A DNA stretch of 15,553 bases from an uncultured bacterium (GTDB taxonomy: Bacteria; UBA4055): positions 1-15,553 of the forward strand of contig CALMWI010000201.1 in NCBI GenBank assembly GCA_937873545.1. Reading direction: 5' to 3'. Positions 6,138 through 13,882 of this stretch are shown here, one piece after another (the first letter of the stretch is position 1; the number at the start of each line of letters is the position of its first letter). The notes beneath the pieces were generated by a model that saw nothing but the letters and a program-made list of their open reading frames with translations, searched no databases and was not told where the DNA came from. Position numbers and translations under genes: made by a program.

Positions 6138-7589
6138 ATGTTCTACGATCTAATAATTCATCCTTCAAGAATTGAATTTATTCACAGAGTATTTTCTCCT
6201 GAAAAAAACGGTTTCGACGAGAAAAAACTCGGATCTTCCGATCTGAATTTCAGATTTGACCCGGTAATGCTGGATAAAGGTGATCATTATACGAATTTCA
6301 GGCAGGCAGTAAAAGAGATCACCGAATCTTACAGAAATGAATTCAACAGCATAAATATTGTAGTCTCATCTTCGTTCTTTCAGACAAAGTCAATTTTATG
6401 CGATCAGAGAAAAGCTGACTATCCCGAATATATAAACTGGGAAGCATATCAGATGACAACTGACCAGCCTGAAAATTACAGGTATGGCCATATGTTCCTT
6501 GAACATGACAGAAAACTGCTTATCGTTCTTGTAAGAAAGAAAGTATATGACTATTTTGCTGCTTTGATACACGAGATATATGCGGGACAGGTTGAATGCA
6601 AACTCGGCTGCGCCTGCCCTTTGCCGGATTTTAAAGAAATAACGGTTTACGCTGACAAACAACTGCATAAACCGTTCAGGCAGACCGTTCAGGATCATGC
6701 GGCTGCCGCGGCTTCCGATGAAATTACCGCGCCTGCACGGGCAGTAAGAAGCGCTGCTTTTATACTCGTCTTATTATTTCTATTCTTGATTTCCGTAGCG
6801 GTATCATTAGTTTATTTTGCTCCAGATTTTACAAGACAGAATCTTGAAAAACTGACTTCATTTATACCGTCTTCTTCTAATGCTCAGCAAGTGAATGCAA
6901 AGCCGGTGGCAGCTTCTGTTAAACAGGCAGATACGCTGTTGACCGAAACAAAGAATTCACTTCCTGCGGATTCTGTTGCGACAGATTCGGTAGCAGCCTT
7001 GCCGTCATCAACGGCAAAAATAGATTCGGCAAAAATAAATACTGCCGAAACGGCCAAACCTGTAATAAAAAAACCTGTCGTCGAGAAACCTAAGGTAACT
7101 CCTGTAAAAGAAGAACCCGCAAAAACCCCCGCCGTTACCGTTGACCCTGCACTCGACCCTCATCCGGAATTCTGGGATTACATGGTCACTTTATCACAGG
7201 TCAAAGCTGATTCAATCGTATTTATAAACGGTACGGGAAGCGGAGAAATTAATATTTATTCCTTTGAGGATAATGTCCTGAATAAAGCAAAGGATATTTC
7301 GGCAAAAAAATCATACCGTACCAATATCTCTGGAATAATTCTTAATGTTAAAGACGATTCTTTCTGCTTTATAAATTCAAGGAAAAGATCAAATTACAAC
7401 AGATTTCTGGAATTAAAAAACAATCTCGGGATCAAATCCAGAGCTGAATTCCCGAATGTTTTCAGGTTCCCTTCGATAGATCAACTGCACGAATTCTTTA
7501 AAGGTTTTAAGGACAACAACGTAGGTTTTAAGAAATTCGTGATCGAATATTCTAAGGAATTCATAACTTTCACGGTGTATTTTGGTTAG
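6138..7589 (+). CDS. GspL/PilM-like bitopic protein: degenerate PilM domain, membrane helix, periplasmic domain
   Basis: Three parts are visible. Residues about 1-185 are cytoplasmic and resemble part of a PilM/GspL actin-like fold: INIVVSSSFFQTKSIL (72-87), INWEAYQM (99-106, matching the conserved E-A-x-Q region of PilM) and a strand LLIVLVRKKVYDYF (127-140). No clear ATP-binding signature is seen. Residues 206-227 are one membrane helix. Residues about 245-340 form a linker rich in Ala, Pro, Lys, Ser and Thr, long enough to cross the periplasm. Residues 345-483 are a compact alpha/beta domain that may correspond to the ferredoxin-like PilN/PilO or GspL end. This order is that of GspL, or of fused PilM-PilN/O, the platform proteins of type II secretion and type IV pili. 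A good AGGAG (6128-6132) precedes the ATG. The stop overlaps rsmD by 8 bases. The homology is inferred by pattern and needs a profile search. Confidence 0.6.
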   Translation: MFYDLIIHPSRIEFIHRVFSPEKNGFDEKKLGSSDLNFRFDPVMLDKGDHYTNFRQAVKEITESYRNEFNSINIVVSSSFFQTKSILCDQRKADYPEYINWEAYQMTTDQPENYRYGHMFLEHDRKLLIVLVRKKVYDYFAALIHEIYAGQVECKLGCACPLPDFKEITVYADKQLHKPFRQTVQDHAAAAASDEITAPARAVRSAAFILVLLFLFLISVAVSLVYFAPDFTRQNLEKLTSFIPSSSNAQQVNAKPVAASVKQADTLLTETKNSLPADSVATDSVAALPSSTAKIDSAKINTAETAKPVIKKPVVEKPKVTPVKEEPAKTPAVTVDPALDPHPEFWDYMVTLSQVKADSIVFINGTGSGEINIYSFEDNVLNKAKDISAKKSYRTNISGIILNVKDDSFCFINSRKRSNYNRFLELKNNLGIKSRAEFPNVFRFPSIDQLHEFFKGFKDNNVGFKKFVIEYSKEFITFTVYFG

Positions 7590-8142
7590 GATAACCGGCG
7601 GAAAACTCAGAGGCAGATCTATAAATTCCGCAGAAACCGATGAATTAAGGCCGACAACTTCTTTTTTCAGAGAGTGGATATTCAATGTACTGAACAATAT
7701 GATCGACCTAAACGGCGTACATGTTCTTGATCTTTTCTCCGGAACAGGTATAATTTCTTACGAGTTCCTTTCGCGGGGCGCTTCGTCCGCCGTTGCGGTG
7801 GAAAAAGACGGCCGTCTTGTATCGCTCATTAAGTCAAACAATATAACCGGGAAGCCTGATGTAATCCATTCTGAGTGCTCAATCTTTTTGAAGAGTCTTA
7901 TCGCCAAAGGTTCAGCCTCGCAGTTCAACGTTATTTTTATGGACGCCCCGTATGAAAAAGAAGCGCTGACTGACGATATTCTTGAACTGATATTTACGAA
8001 CAGAGATAAATTTTCTGAAGAGCTGATCATAATTGTCGAATCTGATAAAGATAAACTGTTGAAAATCGGTGAAGGTTTTGTTATTATTAAATCAAAAAGT
8101 TCCGGTACTACAAAAATGTCGGTTATCGGGAGAGACGATTGA
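7582..8142 (+). CDS. rsmD: RsmD, 16S rRNA (guanine-966-N2)-methyltransferase
   Basis: RsmD methylates G966 of 16S rRNA using S-adenosylmethionine. The N-terminus VRITGGKLRGR is the family start. RPTTSFFREWIFNVL (23-37) matches the conserved RPTxdrvREaiFNiL helix. SAM-binding motif I is VLDLFSGTG (48-56), followed by AVEKD (72-76). The catalytic motif is DAPY at 121-124, where the family normally has DPPY/F, so the first proline is replaced by alanine. The length of 186 residues is normal. The start is TTG at 7582, inside the previous gene's last codons (8-base overlap); the family start pattern allows no later start, and no ATG is available. No clear ribosome site is visible, so translation is probably coupled. 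Its stop overlaps the next gene's TTG start (TTGA). Confidence 0.92.
   Translation: MVRITGGKLRGRSINSAETDELRPTTSFFREWIFNVLNNMIDLNGVHVLDLFSGTGIISYEFLSRGASSAVAVEKDGRLVSLIKSNNITGKPDVIHSECSIFLKSLIAKGSASQFNVIFMDAPYEKEALTDDILELIFTNRDKFSEELIIIVESDKDKLLKIGEGFVIIKSKSSGTTKMSVIGRDD
8128..8132 (+). promoter_or_regulatory. Ribosome-binding site supporting the TTG start at 8139
   Basis: GGGAG at 8128-8132, inside the end of rsmD, is 6 bases before TTG at 8139. It supports the non-ATG start of the HDOD-GGDEF gene, whose first in-frame ATG is far downstream (residue 51). Confidence 0.55.
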
Positions 8143-9623
8143 TAGACATCAAAGAGAATATCAGAAAAAATCTGCCTGAATTCATTTCCGACAATTTCAT
8201 TCATCTCGTAAATTTCTCTGCAGAGAATGAAATAACCTTAAATGATCTTGAAGATATACTATGGTCTGAACCCGAATACGAAGACAGGATGATCGGATAT
8301 ATAAACAACACCCGTTATTTTAAAGTGTCGTCCGTTGAAGAGTCGGTAAAAACATTCGGGACCGAGTACTGCTACTATATTCTTATGAACTTCATTATAA
8401 CCGACATGGCAAAGTCGGATTACGGCAATGATTTTCAGGAGATGATAGAAACGCAGCTGTTCACCGCAGTTTCAAGCAGTGTTATCGCAAAAAAAGTCAA
8501 ATTGTCAGATCCTAAACTGGCGTATGTATCAGGGCTGCTTTCTTATATCGGTTATATCTATATTCTCAGGTATTTCAAAGATGAGTTCACAAAAATAATG
8601 AACATGGACAAAAGCGTTATTAAACGCATGAATTACGAATGGGAAACTTTCGGTATCGATCATGCCGAGATTTCTTATATAATCCTTGAATCGGCAGGCA
8701 TTATTCCGGAAATATGCAATCCTGTAAGAAATCACCATCAGAAAAAACTTCAGGATGATGCCGACTCCGATATAGAAAAGAATACTTCTCATGCTCTGTA
8801 TCTGGGCTCACAACTAACCAATCTGTTTTATGAAGATCTTTCTTCACTTTCTGAATTTAGAAAGGATATTAAGAACATGACCGGCCTTAATACCCTACAG
8901 CTTGAAGATATTGTTGAAGATATAATAGACAGCTTTAAAATAGAAGCCAGATCAATTGGTCTGACGAACCTCGCATTCACAAATTATTTTAAAATTATAA
9001 GCCTGTATGATACAAAACTGGCTATGGTCCAGTCTGAACTCGAAATCGCTGAAAAAAAGATCGCCGAAATAAATGCTCAGAATCAGAAATTCAAGAGAGC
9101 TATCGAAGACAATAATAAAAAACTTGTAGGACTTGCCCTTAAAGATCCTCTGACAGGGGCTTTTAACAGACGGTACCTGGACGAAAGGCTGCACGATGAA
9201 TTCCTTAAAGCCAAAAGATATGATCAGAAATTTGCGCTCATCTCCGCCGATATTGACCATTTTAAAAATATAAACGACTCTTACGGCCACGCTTTTGGCG
9301 ATCTTGTGCTTATAAAGATCGTTCAGATAATACAATCCGTAATAAGAAAAACTGATTATATTGCAAGAATTGGCGGTGAGGAATTTATTATAGTTTGTCA
9401 TTGTTCCGATGAAACCGGAGGTATGGAACTCGCGGAGAAAATGCGTAAAACTATCGAGACATCCTCGTTCAGATTTGAAGATAATGATATTCCCGTGACT
9501 ATGAGTTTCGGAGTCGTTAACTATTTCCCTGAAGTAAAATCAGTTGAAGAGCTTATCAGAATTTCTGACGACCGGCTTTATGCCGCAAAGAATGCGGGAA
9601 GAAATAAAGTCATATATAAGTGA
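8139..9623 (+). CDS. HDOD-GGDEF protein, probable active diguanylate cyclase
   Basis: Predicted to make cyclic di-GMP under control of an N-terminal HDOD domain. HDOD spans about 15-285: the phosphodiesterase HD pair is replaced (GLLSYIGYIYI at 132-142), while the second His-rich element DHAEISYIIL (174-183) and NHH (198-200) remain, so it should be a regulatory, non-hydrolytic domain. A coiled coil at about 292-332 links to a complete GGDEF domain: DPLTGAFNRR (336-345), DIDHFKNIND (371-380), GHAFGD (383-388), active-site GGEEF (412-416) and inhibitory I-site RKTD (403-406), correctly five residues upstream. The terminal AKNAGRNKV is typical. Both active site and I-site being intact predicts synthesis with product feedback. 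There is no membrane segment, so it is soluble. TTG start with GGGAG upstream; it overlaps the rsmD stop by 4 bases. It is the last gene before the next promoter. Confidence 0.93.
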   Translation: MIDIKENIRKNLPEFISDNFIHLVNFSAENEITLNDLEDILWSEPEYEDRMIGYINNTRYFKVSSVEESVKTFGTEYCYYILMNFIITDMAKSDYGNDFQEMIETQLFTAVSSSVIAKKVKLSDPKLAYVSGLLSYIGYIYILRYFKDEFTKIMNMDKSVIKRMNYEWETFGIDHAEISYIILESAGIIPEICNPVRNHHQKKLQDDADSDIEKNTSHALYLGSQLTNLFYEDLSSLSEFRKDIKNMTGLNTLQLEDIVEDIIDSFKIEARSIGLTNLAFTNYFKIISLYDTKLAMVQSELEIAEKKIAEINAQNQKFKRAIEDNNKKLVGLALKDPLTGAFNRRYLDERLHDEFLKAKRYDQKFALISADIDHFKNINDSYGHAFGDLVLIKIVQIIQSVIRKTDYIARIGGEEFIIVCHCSDETGGMELAEKMRKTIETSSFRFEDNDIPVTMSFGVVNYFPEVKSVEELIRISDDRLYAAKNAGRNKVIYK

Positions 9624-9625
9624 CC

Positions 9626-9654
9626 TTGATTATTATAAAATATTGAATTATATT
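9626..9654 (+). promoter_or_regulatory. Predicted promoter for trkA-trkH
   Basis: TTGATT (9626-9631), a 17-base spacer and TATATT (9649-9654) lie in the 68-base gap before trkA. The same -10 hexamer and spacer occur before grpE. The surroundings are AT-rich, which raises the chance of a coincidental match. The gap holds no convincing terminator for the upstream operon. Confidence 0.5.
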
Positions 9655-9691
9655 TCGACCTTAAGAAAAGTTAACGGATGCTGGTTTTTTT

Positions 9692-11059
9692 ATGAACATT
9701 CTTATTATAGGCGGAGGAGAGCTCGGTTCTTCGATAGCTGAACAGCTTATTGCTGAAGGGCATAATATAACTCTGATAGAAAAATCTGACAAAATTGCTA
9801 AAAAACTGAATGATGAGCTTGATGCTTATGTTCTAGCCGGCAGCGGAACAGATGTCAATGTACTTTCTAAAGCAAATCTTGACCGGATCGAATTGTTCCT
9901 TGCGCTTACCAACGACGACAATGTAAATATCATCTCATGCGACATTGTGAAAAGGTTAAGTCATTATAAGGCTTTTACGATCGCAAAGGTTGAGAATGCT
10001 TCAAGATATTTTTCCAATCCCCTGATAAACCATGCGGATTTCGGTATTGATAACCTTATCGCGACTAAGCAGCTGTCAATAAATAAAATTTTAGATTTTA
10101 TAGCTGAACCCGAAACAGTTGAAAATATTAATTTCCATGACAATGACATCAAGATCATCGGATTGCAGATATTTGAAGATTTCGCAGGAGCCAATAAAAC
10201 CCTGAAAGATATCGCGTCAATGAACAAAATATGGAAGAAAGTCAGGGTCGTGGCCGTAAGCAAGAATAATAATACGATCATACCTTCCGGCGAAGACACA
10301 GTGAATATCGGAGACAAGATATTCATAATAGGCAAAAGCGAGATATTGAAAGAACTGATAGAACTGTACTTTGCTTCAAAAACAAAAATTAAAAACATCA
10401 TCATTTTCGGCGGGAACAGGATAGGTAAAGATGTCGCAAAATATGAAGTTTCAAGAGGGAAAAAAGTTACGATCGTTGAAGAAGATCCTGATCTTTGCGC
10501 ATCATTATCCGAAGAACTTGAACAAGTACTTATCATAAACGGCTCGGGATCGAACCAGAACATTCTCAATGAACTTGACATGAAGGATTCATTCGTAGTA
10601 TGCATAACCGAAAGGGATGAACAGAATATAATAACCGCCGTTCTTGCCAAACGGTTCGGAGCCGCTAAAGCGATCTGCAATATAACAAATATCGCCGTGA
10701 GTTCAATAATTAATGAACTTCAGGATATAGACTCAGCTTTTTCAACTGAATCTCTCGCATTGTCAGAGATCCTTACTTACTGCAGAAAAGGAGAGATCAT
10801 TTCGATCTATCCGATACCGAATCTGAAAGCTGATACAATGAAAGTCAAAATATCGGAAAATCTCGACATTCTCGACAAACCCCTAAAAGATATTAAATTT
10901 CCAAAAGGAATGATCATCGGCGTAATAATAAGAGATAAAAAAATGATCATACCTCACGGTAATGACGATATCAGAACAGATGATTTTGTTATATCATTCA
11001 TTCTGCCGTCTGCAAAAACAGCCGTGAAAAATCTTTTTTCAAATACATCCGATGATTAG
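9692..11059 (+). CDS. trkA: TrkA, NAD-binding regulatory subunit of the Trk potassium uptake system
   Basis: Peripheral cytoplasmic subunit that gates the TrkH potassium channel in response to nucleotides. It has the full double-RCK architecture: first Rossmann domain at about 1-140 (GGGELGSS at 7-14, acidic E30 closing the NAD site, AGSGTD at 49-54), first TrkA_C at about 145-228, second Rossmann domain at about 235-355 (GGNRIGKD at 240-247, E263, NGSGSNQN at 283-290), and second TrkA_C at about 370-445. The length of 455 residues matches E. coli TrkA. The ATG has only a weak upstream GGA at 9676-9678. trkH begins 6 bases after its stop, so the two are an operon. Both nucleotide sites look intact. 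Confidence 0.96.
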   Translation: MNILIIGGGELGSSIAEQLIAEGHNITLIEKSDKIAKKLNDELDAYVLAGSGTDVNVLSKANLDRIELFLALTNDDNVNIISCDIVKRLSHYKAFTIAKVENASRYFSNPLINHADFGIDNLIATKQLSINKILDFIAEPETVENINFHDNDIKIIGLQIFEDFAGANKTLKDIASMNKIWKKVRVVAVSKNNNTIIPSGEDTVNIGDKIFIIGKSEILKELIELYFASKTKIKNIIIFGGNRIGKDVAKYEVSRGKKVTIVEEDPDLCASLSEELEQVLIINGSGSNQNILNELDMKDSFVVCITERDEQNIITAVLAKRFGAAKAICNITNIAVSSIINELQDIDSAFSTESLALSEILTYCRKGEIISIYPIPNLKADTMKVKISENLDILDKPLKDIKFPKGMIIGVIIRDKKMIIPHGNDDIRTDDFVISFILPSAKTAVKNLFSNTSDD

Positions 11060-11065
11060 GCTGAT

Positions 11066-12523
11066 ATGAATTGGAAAACAATATTTAAAATACAAGGTGT
11101 TTTGTTAATTATTCTGTCGCTGTCTATGCTGGCACCGCTTGCTTTTTCTATTTATTATGGAACAGATGATTCAGATGAGATTTTATACTCAATTCTAATC
11201 TGCCTCTTTACAGGTTTGCTGTTGTACTTAATTTTAAAGTCAGATAAAACTCTCAGGCCGAGAGAAGGTTTTATTATAGTTTCTTTGGGATGGATCTTAG
11301 CAGCTGTTTTCGGAGCGCTGCCGTTTTATCTTTACGGTATGTCAGACGGCAATTATATTGACTGCTTATTTGAAACGATGTCAGGACTGACTACGACCGG
11401 CGCATCTATTCTGACCGACATCGAGGCACTTCCCAAGGGTCTTCTTTTTTGGAGAAGTCTGACGCACTGGCTTGGCGGTATGGGAATAATTCTTCTTGTC
11501 GTAGCGATACTTCCAATACTTGGTTTAAGCTCTACTCAGCTTTACAGAGCTGAGGTTCCCGGTCCCACAAAAGATAAGATAAGTCCGAAAATTAAAGACA
11601 CTGCAAAAATATTATGGTATATTTATTTAGGCATGACTGTCATTCAGACAGTACTTCTAATGTTCGGCGGTATGGATCTGTTTGATTCTCTTTGTCACTC
11701 TTTCGGAACGCTTGCCACAGGCGGATTCTCGACTCTGAACAGATCAGTTGCCGGCTTTGACAGTTTATACATTGAATTAGTTATTATTTTTTTCATGTAT
11801 CTCTCAGGGATTAACTTTATGCTCCATTTTTTTCTCATCAAGGGCAAATTCAGAGATTTCTTTACCAATCCGGAATGGATTTTTTACACTGTCGTTCTTA
11901 TTGTCTCAATACTTCTTATCTCTGCTGACATACGGTTGAATAATATAAATGATTCTTACGGAACTTCTTTAAGAGAAGCGTCATTCCAGGTAGTATCTTT
12001 GACTACGACGACCGGATTTATAACTGCAAACTATGAAACATGGCCGTATTTTTCAAAAATGATCCTTATCTATCTTATGTTCATGGGCGGATGCAGCGGT
12101 TCTACCGCAGGATCAATAAAACAGATAAGAATTCTTGTTCTTATAAAACATGCCTTCATTGAGATAAAAAAACTGACTTACCCGAGAGCTTTTTTAACTT
12201 TGAGAATCGGTAATGATGCATACGGCGACAGCGTGTTAAAGAATATTCTTGCTTTTTCTCTTTTATTTGTATTGTTTTTTGCTGCGGTCACTCTGATACT
12301 TACTTTCCAGGGCTATGACATCATAACTTCTTTTTCAGCCTCAATAGCGACTTTGGGAAATGTCGGTCCCGGACTTGCGCGGGTTGGCGCTGTTGAAAAT
12401 TTTGCATTCTTCGATGATTTTTCTACTCTGGTACTGACTTTTAACATGCTTGTCGGCAGGCTTGAGATATATGCTGTTCTGATTTTTATTTACACTTTAT
12501 TCAATCCAAAAAAACTGCATTGA
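11066..12523 (+). CDS. trkH: TrkH-family potassium channel/transporter subunit
   Basis: Integral membrane K+-translocating subunit. The four pore-loop repeats are visible: TTTGAS at 109-114, ATGGFS at 217-222, TTTTGF at 313-318 and LGNVGPG at 430-436. Other family landmarks are LTHWLGGMGIILL (132-144), the gating-loop element GGCSGSTAGSIKQ (341-353) and the end motif MLVGRLEI (461-468). About ten membrane helices can be counted in 485 residues, the normal length. It follows trkA by 6 bases, with AGG at 11058-11060 as a weak ribosome site. Its TGA overlaps the ATG of the DUF6122 gene by one base. With TrkA beside it, a complete Trk system is encoded here. Confidence 0.96.
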   Translation: MNWKTIFKIQGVLLIILSLSMLAPLAFSIYYGTDDSDEILYSILICLFTGLLLYLILKSDKTLRPREGFIIVSLGWILAAVFGALPFYLYGMSDGNYIDCLFETMSGLTTTGASILTDIEALPKGLLFWRSLTHWLGGMGIILLVVAILPILGLSSTQLYRAEVPGPTKDKISPKIKDTAKILWYIYLGMTVIQTVLLMFGGMDLFDSLCHSFGTLATGGFSTLNRSVAGFDSLYIELVIIFFMYLSGINFMLHFFLIKGKFRDFFTNPEWIFYTVVLIVSILLISADIRLNNINDSYGTSLREASFQVVSLTTTTGFITANYETWPYFSKMILIYLMFMGGCSGSTAGSIKQIRILVLIKHAFIEIKKLTYPRAFLTLRIGNDAYGDSVLKNILAFSLLFVLFFAAVTLILTFQGYDIITSFSASIATLGNVGPGLARVGAVENFAFFDDFSTLVLTFNMLVGRLEIYAVLIFIYTLFNPKKLH

Positions 12524-12843
12524 TGTACCTTAACTTTTTAATCCACAATTCTCTGCATCTTCTTCTGCCTCTTGTTTTCTGTTTTTATTTTTTTAAAACC
12601 GATTGGAAAAAATATTCGCTGATAATGCTTTCGGCTTACCTGATCGATCTTGACCATTTATTCTCAGATCCCGTTTTCGATCCGGACAGATGCTCCATAG
12701 GTTTTCATCCTCTGCACTCTTACTATGCCGTCGGATTGTACGCGCTTCTGGTTTATTTTCCCAAAACAAGGATCCCCGGCATCGGTTTGCTTATTCACAT
12801 TTTTGTTGACATGAGCGATTGCGCGAGAATATATTTTATTTGA
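12523..12843 (+). CDS. DUF6122 family small membrane protein
   Basis: A 106-residue protein that I recognise as DUF6122, common in Bacteroidota and of unknown function. Segments LLLPLVFCFYFF (about 13-24), a helix around 32-44, the hallmark LIDLDHLFSDPVFDPDRCSIGFHPLHSYYAV (about 39-69) and a final helix with HIFVDMSDC (about 92-100) are visible. The spaced Asp and His residues (DLDH, HPLHS, H..VD) are arranged like the metal-binding positions of YdjM/DUF457-type membrane hydrolases, so a related activity is conceivable but unproven. ATG 12523 shares one base with the trkH stop (TGATG); an in-frame TTG at 12520 is less likely. Coupling to trkH suggests co-expression, but no functional link to potassium is known to me. 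Confidence 0.82.
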   Translation: MYLNFLIHNSLHLLLPLVFCFYFFKTDWKKYSLIMLSAYLIDLDHLFSDPVFDPDRCSIGFHPLHSYYAVGLYALLVYFPKTRIPGIGLLIHIFVDMSDCARIYFI

Positions 12844-12859
12844 AGTCTTGAAAAAGACT
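12844..12859 (+). terminator. Weak hairpin after the trk operon (possible terminator or mRNA end)
   Basis: AGTCTT-GAAA-AAGACT is a perfect 6-base stem with a GAAA tetraloop, starting at the base after the DUF6122 stop. The stem has only two G-C pairs and there is no following T-run, so it does not qualify as a standard intrinsic terminator. It may stabilise the 3' end of the mRNA or be chance. Confidence 0.25.
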
Positions 12860-12903
12860 ATTAAAGAACTTATCTTATGATATGTAAGTTCAATCAACAA
12901 TTT

Positions 12904-12908
12904 CAGGA
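12904..12908 (+). promoter_or_regulatory. Ribosome-binding site supporting the TTG start at 12915
   Basis: CAGGA (12904-12908) is 6 bases before the TTG at 12915. The first in-frame ATG is about 50 codons further on, inside the conserved domain, so the TTG start is well supported. Confidence 0.5.
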
Positions 12909-12914
12909 TCAAAA

Positions 12915-13871
12915 TTGAGTAAAAATAAAACAACATACCGCGAATTTTGTAAAACTAAGGAGAATCTGCCGGTTTTCCTTTATGACTGGTGGCTTGATGC
13001 CGTTTGCGGAGACAATTGGGATACGGCTCTCGTAAAACCTGACAGTGAAGTGCTCGCATTTATGCCTTATCACTTTAAGAAAGTACTTAATTTTAAGATC
13101 TCAATACTTCCCCAGCTTACCCAGTTCCTCGGTCCGTGGATAAATTATCCCGGAGATCTTAAAGAGTCTAACAGGGCAGAATACGAAAAAAGAATGATGA
13201 ATGAACTCATCGCCCAACTTCCCGACCACCATTATTTTGAACAGAACTTTCACTTTTCGGTCGAGAACTGGCTTCCGTTCTACTGGAAAGGCTATGAACA
13301 GACTACAAGATATACTTACATCATTGAAGACATTGCCCATTCAGAAAGGGTATTCAACAACTTCACTCCGTCAAAAAGAAAAAACATAAATAAAGCTGCT
13401 GAACTTGTTGAAGTCAAATTCGACCTGAGCTCCGATGATTTTTATGAACATCATAAAATGACCCTGGCTAAACAGGGTCAGAATATTTCATACCAGAAAG
13501 AGCTTTTCAAAAAAATCTATGATGCGGCATATCAGAAAAAGGCCGGCAGAACGGTTTATGCAGCTGATAAGAACGGGATCATTCATTCCGCGCTGTTCGT
13601 AGTATGGTCTAAATACAGCGCTTACGATCTGATAAGTTCTATCGATCCTGACCATAAGAACTCTGAATCAGCTTCGCTGCTCGTGTGGGAAATGATAAAG
13701 TATCTGTCCGGCAAGGCACACCGATTCGATTTTGAAGGCAGCATGATTGAATCTGTAGAAAGATCGTTCAGGCAGTTCGGAACTGTCCAGAAAGCATATT
13801 TCAATATCAGAAAATGCAATTCTGTTTCCTATACGATCTTCAGGAACATCAGAGAAAAACTCAGATATTAA
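12915..13871 (+). CDS. FemAB-like/GNAT acyltransferase (Acetyltransf_6, BioF2/CelD type)
   Basis: Cytoplasmic acyltransferase of the FemAB-like GNAT superfamily; substrate unknown. Visible landmarks are the N-terminal PVFLYDWWLDAV (19-30), LTQFLGPWINYPG (68-80), NFTPSKRKNINKA (149-161, the usual S-K-R-N-I-R-K position), QKELFKKIYDAAYQKKAGRTVYA (about 194-216), the GNAT core SALFVVW (225-231) and SESASLLVWEMIKYL (250-264), and FDFEGSMIESVERSFRQFG (271-289), a highly characteristic signature of this family. The length of 318 residues is typical. It starts with TTG after an AGGA site, 71 bases past the DUF6122 gene, and either reads through from trkAH or uses a weak promoter (TTGAAA at 12848, TATCTT at 12871). 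Relatives often act in envelope or polysaccharide synthesis, which would suit the glycosyltransferase opposite. That role is inference. Confidence 0.8.
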   Translation: MSKNKTTYREFCKTKENLPVFLYDWWLDAVCGDNWDTALVKPDSEVLAFMPYHFKKVLNFKISILPQLTQFLGPWINYPGDLKESNRAEYEKRMMNELIAQLPDHHYFEQNFHFSVENWLPFYWKGYEQTTRYTYIIEDIAHSERVFNNFTPSKRKNINKAAELVEVKFDLSSDDFYEHHKMTLAKQGQNISYQKELFKKIYDAAYQKKAGRTVYAADKNGIIHSALFVVWSKYSAYDLISSIDPDHKNSESASLLVWEMIKYLSGKAHRFDFEGSMIESVERSFRQFGTVQKAYFNIRKCNSVSYTIFRNIREKLRY

Positions 13872-13882
13872 ACCTCACAGAC

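Noticed and set aside
7758..8204. Minus-strand open frame across the rsmD/HDOD-GGDEF junction
   Set aside because: It overlaps two well-supported genes and its product has no recognisable motifs.
9964..10680. Long minus-strand open frame opposite trkA
   Set aside because: It is antisense to the clearly coding trkA; its translation is Ser/Phe/Ile-rich without family features, as expected of a shadow frame.
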